Part shown: positions 23,379 through 34,583 of the stretch, piece after piece
Numbering within the stretch: position 1 is the stretch's first letter
Layout: each line of letters opens with the position of its first letter
Source: Nymphaea colorata
Taxonomy: Eukaryota; Streptophyta; Magnoliopsida; Nymphaeales; Nymphaeaceae
Assembly: GCF_008831285.2 (NCBI RefSeq)
Contig: NC_045140.1
Coordinates: 24,756,131-24,820,130 of the forward strand
Length of the DNA: 64,000 nucleotides
Direction of reading: 5' to 3'
Translations under genes and position numbers: made by a program
The notes under the pieces: model-generated
What the model was told of the DNA's origin: nothing
Databases searched by the model: none
The model's input: the letters and a program-made list of their open reading frames with translations, nothing else

Positions 23379-26300
23379 TCAGTTGACCACATCAACAATA
23401 AGCTTTCGCGACTTCAGCACTGACCATCTAAGTCGACGGTAATATGCAGCCTGAAGAAGGGCTAGTGACAGGACAAATATCCACTTGAAGCCCATCTGAA
23501 AAGGAAGAAGTACAGCGGTAGTGAGATCAATGTGAAGAATAAAAGCTAAGACCAACAATAGTAAGCCAACAGATGTACCAATTTTCGCTCTTCCATCTCA
23601 GGTTCTGCTGCCCACGCTAAGAATGCGACCACATCTTTTCCCATCTAAAAAACATTCAGCAACCGTAAGTCAGTCCAAAACTTCATAGTTTCAAAAACGA
23701 AAAACAACAGGTCATGTATATGCAAGAGATCCGCCATCACATGTGAAAGTAAACCTAAAACCTGGAAATTTGGAAATAGTCTGTTTACTGCCAGAATTAG
23801 GTATGTCAAATCCAATTTGTGAGTTTCCATCTGGAAGTCATGCCCTAGAACTCGAACTTTATTTCTCTATCTCCATATATATATATATATAAACTGGTAG
23901 ATGCTAGACACTTAGATGCTAAATGGATAAGGAAACTCCGTTCTTGCCCTTTTCCAGATCAGTGGTTCAGAAAAAAAAAAAAAAGTAACAGCATTTTGTT
24001 ATCTAGTATATGTTTTTCTCCTTGTTTTTCTCTCAACACTGATCTAAAATCAAATGTTGAAATTATTTTGATGTTATAAGAGCCATTTATTTCTCAATTA
24101 TTAGAAAATATATTAAAGTAAAAAAAAAACTAACTTAATATATGTTTCTCACCAAATCACCCTTAAGATCATATCTATAGAGCTAGATTGCAAAAGAAAA
24201 AAAAACATTAATAATTGATTTTAATGGGAAGTCCAAATCTACATAGAGTAAATTGCAGTAACATCTGCATCAGATGGATATCAAGAAGAAATGGTTTAAT
24301 CAACCAAAAAAATTGCTCGAGAAAACAAGGGCCTTCATAGAATGATAGAATGCCATGAAGGACCGAACTGTACCTGCGCTTCAGTTGCAAGTGTACCGTC
24401 TTCATATTCAACCGCTCCATCAATGAGCATTTTAGGCATAGCTATTGCACCACCAGGGAAGTAAGGATTATAATGTAGGCCTTCTCGAATCTATAATTAC
24501 AATACAAATATCATGACTGACAAGTGTAAAGAAATGCATGACCAAAAGAAGCACTATGCTACTGATAGTTACCACTACGCCTGCTGGTGGATCACGGTAG
24601 CCAGTGAGAAGAGCAAAAACATAATTCTGCCCATTGTGCCGTGCCTAAAGTAACATGACAGGAATTGATTTTCATTTTTCCTTTTTATAAAAGTTAAAAA
24701 TTCTCAGTAGGCTATTTAAAGTATCATAGCGACAAACTCACACCTTTGTAATGAGGCTCAGGTCTGGGGGATAGGCCCCACCGTTAGCAAATCTTGCAGC
24801 TTGTTCATTAGCGTATGGCTGGGGAAACCGATCACTTAACTTGCCAGGTCGGGTAAACATTTCACCTTCATCATTTGGGCCATCGACCACTTCAATCTCA
24901 GCTGCCATGGCTTTTGTTTCCTCCTCAGTATATGCCACACCGACAAGGTCACGATATGAAACCAAAGACATTGAATGACAAGAAGCACAGACTTGCTGGT
25001 AAACTTGGTGACCTCGTCGAATCCTACAATTGGCATGCTCGACAGTAACAATTATCAGTACACAAGTATGAAGAGTGATCCTAACGTACTTCGTATTAAA
25101 AAAACTTCAAATGAAGTGGCCAATTAGAAAAAGTACATGTATTTCGCAGCATTTTAATTGGCATGTCTACATATTGACAAAATATTAACAACAATGGTCT
25201 TTCAACAAAATGTAAACATATTTTTCAGGACAATCTTTTTTTTTTCCTATCTTTTCCAAAAGGTGTTGCAGAACCAACAAAGACATAAGCATTGCCTTAC
25301 GATGCATGGTCGTAGGAACTAAGTATCCCCTTGTGTGGCCAAGGATAATTTGGACATTCTAAACCATGCTCTGCCTCATCTCCAGCAGATGCCAAACTTG
25401 CAGCACTAAGAAGTCCAGAAATTCCTGCTCCAAGGAATGACCAAGCTCCAAGCAACTTTGCACCAGCAGACCGGGCACCATCTTGTTCCTGAGTTATAAC
25501 ATGAAAATGAGAGAACTGGAAAGACTTGCAAGCTGCACCTTCGCTTTTTGGTTTTGTAATGTTTCTTATACAAACGCATTCTAATCAGCTTCTTCAATTC
25601 GAAGTAAATTATAATCACAAAAACAAAGATATGAGAGTACATATGCTGCCTTAGGTCTTAGGAGTAAAAAGGGCAAGACTACCCCTTGATTGGTTTCAAA
25701 ATACGAAAACCTGCAAGATCTTGGCTCTTGTAATCTTATTTACTTACTAAATGGACGTCATTAGTCCTGGAACCCTAAGCATAATTTAAGCACATTTTCC
25801 TTTACAAGAAAAAAAAAATGAACCTTCTTAATTTTGCAGAATGGTATCCTTTCCAGGCTGCATTAGGAAATATGAAGTGGGATCTTCATTGTAGTTGACG
25901 GACTGCTAACCTTAACATTGGTATCACTGGAAGCACCACACTTAAGGCTCAATACGCTTCCCCTTTCAGTGTTCAATGAAACCGTGGTTCCCATGCAATG
26001 TTGCCACTGTGTTTCGACATCGGAACTACATATTAGATGGGAACCGTTCCCTGCGTCTAGAAATCAAGAATCCCATGTGATACATAGTGCATGACAAGAA
26101 ATTGAGCTTCTAGTTTTGAAATGGCTCCTGAGAAAGGAATGTAAGACAAGGAACACTCACGAGAAACACATGGAAGACATCGAGGCGGGCAAGCTCTCCA
26201 ATACGGATGTATTTTTGTGCAATAATGGCATCCGAATACAGCAGCCCTCCAACTCATTAAGAATCTAAGACCGCACAGCAGACTTAAGAAGGCCGATGAT

Positions 26301-26888
26301 CTACGAGGTCGATAATTGAGATTTATATCCTTGAGACAATAACTCCGTTAACTTCACGATTCTCTTGGAGCAAGAAACCACAAGAACGAATTCTAAAAGC
26401 AGAACTCCAGTTCATTCCTATCTGATGGTGCCGATCGGTACTGCTCCAACCATCTATGCGAAAAGCGTGATCGCTAGCAACTAAGTCCCAATCCCCAAAG
26501 CAATTCGTCGTTGACAGACTTTTGTGCCAGAGACCAAACAGAGCAATTCATGATCACCGAAAACGTGTATTTCCCAAAAGATTGGTGGTAGTCAACAGGA
26601 TATAACCACAACAACGACACAACTAAGCGCTAAACTTTATTGCGGAATTGTCACAGTAGGGCATTGGTATATTTCTAAGTTCTGCCGCAATCCATACTTC
26701 CAGGATATCTAAAGAAAATGCCGGGGGAGATAACGGAGAAAGAACGGCGTTAAAGGAGAGGGAAGCAGATTTCTTACAGGTCGGATTCCCGCCGTTTCAG
26801 AGCAAAGACCGCGAGAGGAGGAGTAAGAAGACCGGCCAAAACCGTTTGCGAGTGCCCGGCACAGCCCCATCATCCTTGATGAGTTCAT
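23379..26888 (-). CDS. CYC1: Cytochrome c1, heme protein, mitochondrial (complex III subunit)
   Basis: This membrane-anchored c-type cytochrome of the bc1 complex passes electrons from the Rieske protein to cytochrome c on the intermembrane side. Minus-strand exons are 26888-26778, 25488-25301, 25023-24744, 24644-24573, 24490-24374, 23644-23579 and 23495-23379. Phases agree and give 316 residues, close to the plant norm. The presequence is bipartite: an Arg/Ser-rich start, then a hydrophobic sorting segment ([20 protein letters not shown]). The heme motif is VCASCHSM (CxxCH). Further conserved blocks are [53 protein letters not shown] (the Met is the expected axial ligand) and the C-terminal anchor [15 protein letters not shown]. 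The first Met (MNSSRMMG) was chosen; the later MMG start is possible. NDUFS4 is its downstream neighbour on the same strand. Confidence 0.95.
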
Positions 26889-28429
26889 CGTCGCCGGGGG
26901 AGATCTCGAGAGGGAGAGAGATTGCGCTCCCAGACGAAGGGAGAGACGGCGACCAGTCAGCAGAAGAGCGAGGGCGAGGTTCAGGTCACGGATGCGTCCG
27001 ACCGTAAATCGCCCGGGTGGCGATCTTATCCGCCGTTCATCTTGATGGTGGGCGGCAGAACCCACCCACCCAATGGCGCCTGGATGTGAGCCACTCGTTT
27101 CTACGGATGCCGTCCATCAGATTGATGGACGGTGGTGGAAAAATGAAGCCGAGCCCCACTTGACTCGAGTCTTGAACACGGGGCCGATCCTAGTCAGGCT
27201 CGAGTTTGACCGAACACTTAAAACTTGTTCGAGTTTGGCTGATTAAATTTAAATATATATATTTTTAGTATAAAATAATACATAAATATAATTATTTATA
27301 ATAAAATATTATATTTATATATAAAAACTAATAAAATATATATTAAAAAAATCTTAATGGGTTCACTCGAGCATTAAGCCCGAATGCCCTTTTTTCAAGC
27401 TCCGGTCCGGCCGAGTAGTGGGTACCCTTTGAGCACTCGATTCGACGCCAACCTTAATGAATTCCATGCAAATCCATCTCCGAAGATGATGGACACCTCA
27501 TGGTTATGTCACCGTGGACTTGACCCGATCCAAAACAAAGTATTGCCTCACAAATGTGAATTTTATCGCATCGACATAGTTTTGGATTCTTAAAAAAAGG
27601 AAGATCAAAAAGGAAAGCTTCGACTCTCGTTTAAACGATAGAATAATCTTTTTGTTCACTTGAAATACTGGTCTAGTCACATATCAGAACTTGAGACACT
27701 CTGCAAGTGCCTCAAGAAATGAACAGATTCATAATACATCAAAACTGTTTTGATGTCTCATGAATATGTTGCCATTTTTTAGGCAGATTTTTAAGACACT
27801 CTCTGAATGTCTCTGAGACCTGACAACCTCTAACGGATAGGATCATATTGAATCATATTTACCACAACAATCAATTAAAAGTATATAAAATAATTTTGAA
27901 TAATAAAATATTAGATAGAACAGAGCTCTATTGGCCAATTGACCCATCCGAGCCCAGATCTTCATATATGCAGATTGGTCTGTACTGTACAATTAGATGA
28001 AAGTTGACAAGCGACGGGTATTTACAATGCTGTTTTGGACACGAAGAGAGGCGTCAAGTTGAAGAAATAGTTTCTAAACCTTGGAAAGTAAGAACAAATC
28101 TACTATATGTAAAAGCTGAGTGCAATATCAAAGTAAAAAAATGTTGCTGTGGCGTTGTTTAATGATCAATTTCTACAAAGTAAACAGCTTCTACAATGAC
28201 CAAATTTTACATCTTCCAAACCGCAGGCAGAGACACCCATGTTTCGTTTGCTCAAATAATCATCTGTTGGTGCCAAACGGTCAGTTATGTTCTACTCAGC
28301 ATCTTGAGCCTCCAACACTTCTGATTAGTAAGTAGTAACGGCAGTTAGAGACATGCGTGCATAAGATGATTTCCCAAAGAAAGAAGGAACCTCAAGCCAA
28401 AGGTAGTACAGATCTCAAGTTTCAATTAG
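26889..28429. other. CYC1 upstream region and repeat-derived spacer
   Basis: The first 200 bp are GC-rich and hold the CYC1 5' UTR and promoter. From about 27130 to 27420 there is a CTCGAG/CGAGTT-rich stretch split by a TATA/AAAT-rich core, in the same sequence style as the element at 29558-30050. A small near-perfect hairpin lies at 27728-27766, with CATCAAAAC and GTTTTGATG as arms. The region 27840-28429 shows no gene or clear element. Confidence 0.4.
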
Positions 28430-28812
28430 ATGTCACAAAACATGTTTTTTGTGAATAAAACGCAACAAATAGGTCAGCCATTTAAAACTTTTTTTGAAAC
28501 CAAAATGAAAAAATGAGTTTTTCAGGTCTTTTTTCGTGTTTTTTTTTTCATTTTAGGCATTTTTCAACTGCCAAAATGTTTGTTTTTATTCTTTAACTTT
28601 TATTTGTTGCTTATTTACTTATTTTTTTATATTTGTTTTATTAGTTTATAACTTATTTTATTTTCCCTTAATTTTTAAGATTTTTTAAAGTTTTTAAAAA
28701 GCTGCCATACTTTTCCCCATTTTTTTCATGCACACCATATTATATCCAAGAAAAAGAAAAGCCTCATCGTTTACAACACGAGATTTTTTTTTTTTTTTTT
28801 TTTTATAACTAT
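28430..28812 (-). mobile_element. AT-rich non-autonomous element with inverted ends, copy 3
   Basis: On the minus strand this block resembles the elements at 2235-2623 and 8565-8876. It has the order TAAACGATGAGG, then TATAATATGG, then A-rich DNA with GCAACAAATAAAA, then TTTCATTTTGG. Its ends are ATAGTTATAAAA and TTTTGTGACAT in that orientation. It contains a poly(T) run at about 28781-28804 near one end. It is the most diverged of the three copies and has no evident target duplication. Confidence 0.5.
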
Positions 28813-29418
28813 GGTTATCATTGGTCTGACCATGTACCCGTAGCAGTATGCCGGTACAGTGACACTGGTATGTGGGTATGACTTCATTTTAAAATAAAAA
28901 ATATATATTATTTTCAAACTTAATTTTTCTTTAATCTTAATTTTTCCCTTCTTCACTATTTCCTTTCCATCAAGATTTTATACTTTTTCATTCATTTTCC
29001 TTTAATTTTGAAAATTTTTGTGCATTGTCACATATGTAATATATATATGTATATATATTTTACACATACACTATGCCACATCCCATACCCAGTTTTTTTA
29101 AAATCACCATATCTATATATCTATATCTATATCTGTATCTTCATACCCATACCCATATCGTACATGTACCTATGTAACTTAGGAGATAAGGTGGGTTTCA
29201 TAACTCAGTGTGGATATTATGACGACAACAGCCGCTGATACTAACATTAATGGTATGCACTTGATGTTCATATTTCTTGTAAGAGATGGGCTTTGGTAAA
29301 GGAAAATTAAATACATGTAATGCGATGATTGATTCACAAGCAAGAACAGAAGCATGAACATTTTTATGCCGAGAAAAGGATGCTATTTTCTTCTAGTGGG
29401 TTAATTTACATCTTGCTT

Positions 29419-29510
29419 TATGTATATGGATATCTGCCTCTTCGTTCTCAATCTGAGCTATTTCCTCCATGATTGGTAAAAGAGCATCACAAAAGCTGTC
29501 TACTCAGCAT
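29419..29510 (-). pseudogene. Fragment resembling glycine decarboxylase P-protein coding sequence, copy 2
   Basis: On the minus strand this reads FCDALLPIMEEIAQIENE, again like the conserved P-protein region (FCDALISIREEIAQIE). It keeps the Cys that copy 1 has lost, but one base is missing just upstream relative to copy 1, which breaks the frame. The homologous block with 17340-17515 covers about 29340-29518. Similarity resumes at about 30130-30160 (GTTCACAAAAAGAACTATAG here, GTTCGCAAAAAGAATATAG at 17547). This suggests the element at 29558-30050 inserted into this repeat copy. Confidence 0.6.
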
Positions 29511-29557
29511 GCTTACTGTTAAGCTAGTTACGAACATATAGACTTATGCACATGTAC

Positions 29558-30050
29558 GGATGAACAACGAGCCGAGCTACTTGACCTCGACTTGTTAAAC
29601 TTCGGCTTGTGAACGAGTTCGAGCTGAGTCATTTGCTTAACGAGTTGACTCGTTAAAATAATCGAGTTGAGTTCGAGCTCAACACGTAACTGCTGAATCG
29701 AACTCAAGCCCTAATCAAGTCGATATATTCAAACGAGTTTACAAGTTTATCAAGCTTTAATCGAGTTGAACTTGAGCTCAACACGTAACAATGAATATCA
29801 ATTCTATTCAAACGAGTTTGTCAAGCCTTAATCGAGTCAAACTCGAGCTCAACATGTAACGATGAATATCAATTATACTCAAACGAGTTTTTTGAGCCTT
29901 AATCGAGTCGAGCTCAATCTCAACACATAACTACCGAGTCAAGCTCGAGCTGCTTCCATTGAGCTATTGTCAAGCTCAAGCCGAGTCGAGCTCGAGGTTT
30001 CATTAGTGGAGCCGAGTTCGAGCTGACTAAACTCGGTCTCGTGCTCACCC
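29558..30050. mobile_element. 493-bp insertion with inverted ends and exact 14-bp flanking duplication
   Basis: The 14-mer TTATGCACATGTAC is present at 29544-29557 and again at 30051-30064, exactly adjacent to the ends. The left end is GGATGAACAACGAGCCGAG. The right end, read in complement, is GGGTGAGCACGAGACCGAG. These are imperfect terminal inverted repeats of about 19 bp. The interior is rich in CGAGTTCGAGCT-type motifs and includes a 71-bp tandem array. No ORF is convincing. GGGTGAGC ends with CGAG-rich interiors occur widely in plant non-autonomous repeats, but a 14-bp duplication is longer than the 8-11 bp usual for hAT or Mutator elements, so I leave the superfamily open. Confidence 0.7.
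29759..29940. repeat. 71-bp tandem repeat array, about 2.5 units
   Basis: Units at 29759-29829 and 29830-29900 are each exactly 71 bp and start AATCGAGT; a partial third unit begins at 29901. Each contains GAGCTCAACA(C/T)GTAAC, ATGAATATCAATT and CAAACGAGTTT. A longer, diverged version precedes the array from about 29660. The array lies inside the inserted element. Confidence 0.8.
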
Positions 30051-30064
30051 TTATGCACATGTAC

Positions 30065-33000
30065 ATGGTGCACCTCGTGCACGTAACCACCTCTCCATGT
30101 ACTAAGAGATATCAAACCTATTTCGCTCGTTAAGTTCACAAAAAGAACTATAGTCCCATCGACCTAACTATGGGAAGGAGATGTAAGGCCTCTGCTTTGC
30201 ATGCTCAGCTGGTATACTTATACAACTAACAATGTTGATCATTTTTAGTTTTTATTGGCGAAAAAAATTGTTAGTGTTTGAATGCCAGAGATAGGGAAAT
30301 CAACCACCAGGAATTGGTTGGACAAACCTCACCAAATTAGGAGGAACAACCAGCCAGAATGTGATGGTGATTTTCTAAGGCAAGCAGCTAACCATATTGC
30401 CTAAAATAATCATAAATCACTTAAGCCTATGAACAAGGAGATGCCAAACAATAATGATAAAGGATATGACCTTGGGCCCCCAGTCAATTTTTCCTTTCTT
30501 TACATTTACATATAAATTGTAAAAAATGAAAAATTATATTTTCAAAATGTTTACATTAACTCTTACTTTTGGTTAGCGAAGAATACACAACCTACTAAGA
30601 ATGCAAATGGTTTGGGATTTGAGTTAGATTCAACTCTCACCAACGTGCATTTAACCGGCTTATGTTTGGATTTGGACCACAATTTTTTTAAACCGAGTTT
30701 GGATCTGACTAGCGTAAAACCCCTCATTTATCTGTAATCATGAAAAATCAGAATTAAAATGCCAAACAAGATACCAAATCTGAATTTGGAGACAAAAACA
30801 GAATCATAATCAGATATATTTGGATACATTTGATTCATGTACATCCTCACCAACAGCCCAATCTCAAGAATCGGGCAACAGAAGATTCAAAAATCTCTTT
30901 CTCCCCGATACATCGGGTTGTTGGACTTGGACCATATCATTTTCTGCGGGCGTGGAAGAATATGAGAGAATGGGCTTGACGTTCGGACTGTTCAAGCGTC
31001 ACGTGTGCTCTATCCCCCACTGCAGTCACCGTGGGTATTATCAGTTAATTCCGACAGTAGTCACCGCCGGGGATTGTCGGTTAGTTGCAACAGTCGTCGG
31101 GAACTCATTCAACTCCCAACGTTTCTTAGCCGTTAGGGAATTTTTCTTAATTCCCAACACGTATCTGTCGGGAATTCCTTGAACTTCCCACGGCATTGGC
31201 AATGTTCTTGATTCCCAACCGCCATACCCTTGGGAATTCATAATGCCCTGTTCAGCAACAAATTATAACATAATCGATGAACAAAAGACTGCACGAGTAC
31301 CTGTTTATCTAATCAGATGCATAAAGAGCGAGAGAGAGAGAGAGTAATGATCACTTTATTAATATAATGCGTGTTCATACAATAAGTGTTTTAAGAACAT
31401 CAAGTTCTTTATGTGATTGTAATAGATATTGTTTCTAGATCTATCAGTTAAACATTAAACATAATCACTCTATATTTCTTAAAATCAGAACATGGTGTTA
31501 TCGAACCATGCTTCATAAGCATATGTGTTTCAAAAATACAATGCTTTTCCTATGAAACGTGCAGCTTGAGTTGCATCTGTGACAGGAGTTTATCTAATTC
31601 ATAATTATGATAAAATTGGTTTCTTTTTATAAAAGTTTAGTTTGAGGGTGTGTTTGATTTGATATACAGCATCCGATCTCAGGTCTCAGACTGATCTAAG
31701 GCTCCTTTTACATGGGGTCCACAGAGTAAACATACATCTAAGTTTTACGACTACATGAAAAACAATTTGAGATCCTTAGTTTATGGCTAAAATATCAAAT
31801 TTGAAGACGGATTTTAGAAGGGAAAGGGTCTGTCTGACTTAAAATCCATGAATTTGGAATCCCTCCGTCCACTACGTCCGAGTCATGAGTTCATCCTCTA
31901 GACACACATTATTAAGGAATCATAATCTCGGGTTAATTAGAAAAACATGTCGATCGGCTGGAGTTTCTGTTCAGTTTTGAACTGGATTCATCACAGAATG
32001 TCATATTCAACCCATGACGCTATCAGTTTTTAATTATAAAGCCAGCTACGGAATTCTACCATGAATTAATCTAAGATGAAAATAAAATAATTAATATGGA
32101 ACTAATGCACGTCACTTGAAACTCACATCAACTACCGGTGGTCAGCCATGAACAATTTCCACGATCACAATATTTTTTTCCCTGCGGGATTTCAACTTGC
32201 ATGCGTGTGTCATCGTAGCAGATCATTTTGACGTGTCAAGGGATCCGACGTGCATCACTCCCATGTGGGGCCATAATCTGGATCTGGATTATAAGGTACC
32301 CAACCCATAGTACTGGATTCGGACCCGACTTGATCCGGATATAGAAGTAGAACAAGGGTGCGATGGACCAAAAACAAGCTGAGAGGTTATAATCATTCTC
32401 AGCAAATCCATAAAAAGTGATCCAATTTTGTTTATCGGGCTCGGGTGAAGACACAGAACAACTCAAAAAATAAAAAAGTATCGTTAATTTTTTCATGCTC
32501 GTTCCAAGTTCGAAGTACCATTTGGACAAACTCCTGTGGTTCCGTTGGATTAAGTTAAACCAACCCGAATGTAAACTAGGTTGGGTTATATATATATATA
32601 TATATACCTCTCTCTCTCTCTTTCTCTAAATAGTTGATCTAGGTCGCCAACTTCCATCTCTTATCTTACTTACTCTTTTGACCGGAAATAAAGAAAAGAA
32701 GGCTCTTCCGGAAATAGTAATCAGGTAGGGCATCGATTAGGTTACGTTCCTTCTTTTCTATGCAAAATTAATCTCATGCACTTTCTACTTTTTCTTCTTC
32801 CTTGCTTTCGTTATGCGAAGATAATCAAATCAAGATCGAGACCTCCCATGAACCTAAAAAAGGAAAGAAAACGACAACATAATATTCAATAACACCTGAT
32901 CATCATCAATCAAAATTAATTTAGTTAATCTCATGAGCTAATTCAAAAAAGAAAAAAAAAAATTGGAAAAGGAGTTGAGTAGCCGTTACACCGTCTCCTT

Positions 33001-33838
33001 CACGAAGAAACAACGCCTCTGCGCTTGATACTCCGAACCACTGCGATGGAAAAAGAAATCCGGACGTATGATCTGATGAGTCATGGTTGATGGGGGTCTG
33101 CCAACAACCGCACCAAACGCATTTTCTGTGTGACTGAACCTCACTCCATTGACCTAAAGAACTATGTTCACCTAACGTTTCCAAAACTATAAACAAATTA
33201 TATGACACTGTGTTTATATAATTGAGCAAATGAAAGCATCAAATGAATAGTGATACATAATTGGTTCCAAGCCAAAGATTTGGCTTAGCTAAATCTTTGT
33301 CCTGTTGTTTCTAATTTATGATTTTTAATTGACATGGTCCTTGGTTTCTCATGAGTCCATTTCTTAATAAAATTGGTTCCTAATGATTGGCCACACAGAA
33401 GTTTAGAAAAGTTTTTTCTTGTAAGATACCTTCTCAACTTTTTTCTTTTGGAAGCTTCGATGGTGCTAAAACATGTCAAAGGAAAACTTGTTTAACAATG
33501 AATCAGGGTTTCTACTGCAGATGATACTAGTGGGCATGGACCCAGAAATCTTCTTCAAATTTTTTGATAAATGCTTTGAAACGAAAGTATTATTTTCTGT
33601 TTGATTGTCGTTTGTGCAATTTTCTGGTCATCCCAATCCAACAACTGGAAGTTCTTTATTCGAGCCTTCTTTGTAGACAGAAAAAACCTCTTTTGAAAAA
33701 ATAAGAAGCAACTATGCCCACAATTACTCAACGTAAAACCAACCTACCAAATGCCTTGATGAGGAAACACTCAAACATGACCCGGAGGATTTAGGTAGAT
33801 TTGACTTATAAAGCCCCAACGTTGTGTGTGTGTGTGTC
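30065..33838. other. Repeat-derived spacer without recognised genes
   Basis: No coding gene is supported over 3.8 kb. Visible content: a CGGGAATT/TTCCCAAC-rich stretch at about 31020-31240 with loosely repeated TCACCG..GG and TTCCCAACGG-like phrases; a GA run near 31328-31343; dispersed-repeat text at 31670-31890 (CCGATCTCAGGTCTCAGAC); and TA and CT microsatellites at about 32588-32630. Open frames such as 30820-31182 (+) show no family resemblance. Confidence 0.4.
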
Positions 33839-34075
33839 TATATATATATATATCTTTTAATATTAGATGCTTACTATTGAGCCTGATGTGGAGGGAGTTT
33901 TCATATACAGCAGTAATTTGGATTTAATACACACATGTATATATGAAACGATTATATATATATATATATCTTAATATCTTTTATTATTAAATGCTTACTA
34001 TTGAGCCTGAGGTGGAGGGAGTTTTAATATACAGCAGTAATTTGGATTTAATACACACATGTATACATAAAACAA
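33839..34075. repeat. Tandem duplication of about 115-125 bp bounded by TA runs
   Basis: Units 33839-33951 and 33952-34075 both contain ATGCTTACTATTGAGCCTGA, GTGGAGGGAGTTTT, ATACAGCAGTAATTTGG and ATTTAATACACACATGTATA. Each unit begins with a TATATA tract, and a third such tract follows at 34076-34097. The boundaries suggest unequal exchange or slippage at the microsatellite. Confidence 0.85.
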
Positions 34076-34530
34076 ATATATATATATATATATATATGAA
34101 AGGCTTGAATAATATTTTTATATTGAGGAAGGTCATATGTGCTTTCTAAAGTTGTCCTTATGAAACCTGCCTCTTTTTTAGCCACATCTTTTTTTGTTCA
34201 ATGGCCGGTAAGAAGTGTGTTCACAAATTCGAAAAACACATTGATGGTTCATAAAATTTCACCTAGAAACTTAATTTTTATTAGAATCAACTATAAGTGT
34301 CGCTTTTTTTTTTTTGACAAAATAATTTTACATATGATACGTAAAGAACTTGAAGGCATCTTAAAGAAATCACCAGAGAAACTATGGTTTTCAACGGCTG
34401 TTTGCTGTTTCTTTTTAATAAGGAAAAACCCAGTCAGATTTTCTCGATGTTAACACTTTGTGGCAGGTGAGAAGCAATGCCATAATAATAACTACCATCG
34501 ATCAAATAATTCTTCTTGTATTCTAAGTTT

Positions 34531-34577
34531 TATCTTCCTCGGCCTTTTGGCTTAGATCGAGTGTAGTTTAGTTCTCA
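34531..34577 (+). pseudogene. Truncated U2 snRNA-like sequence
   Basis: The segment contains CTCGGCCTTTTGGCTTAGAT then CGAGTGTAGT and GTTCT, which closely follows the first 45 or so bases of U2 snRNA (CTCGGCCTTTTGGCTAAGAT, CAAGTGTAGTATCTGTTCT). The branch-point recognition GTGTAGT core is kept. Similarity stops before the Sm-site region. No plant USE element (RTCCCACATCG) is present at the expected position about 70 bp upstream, so this is probably a dead fragment rather than a gene. Confidence 0.65.
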
Positions 34578-34583
34578 ATAGCA

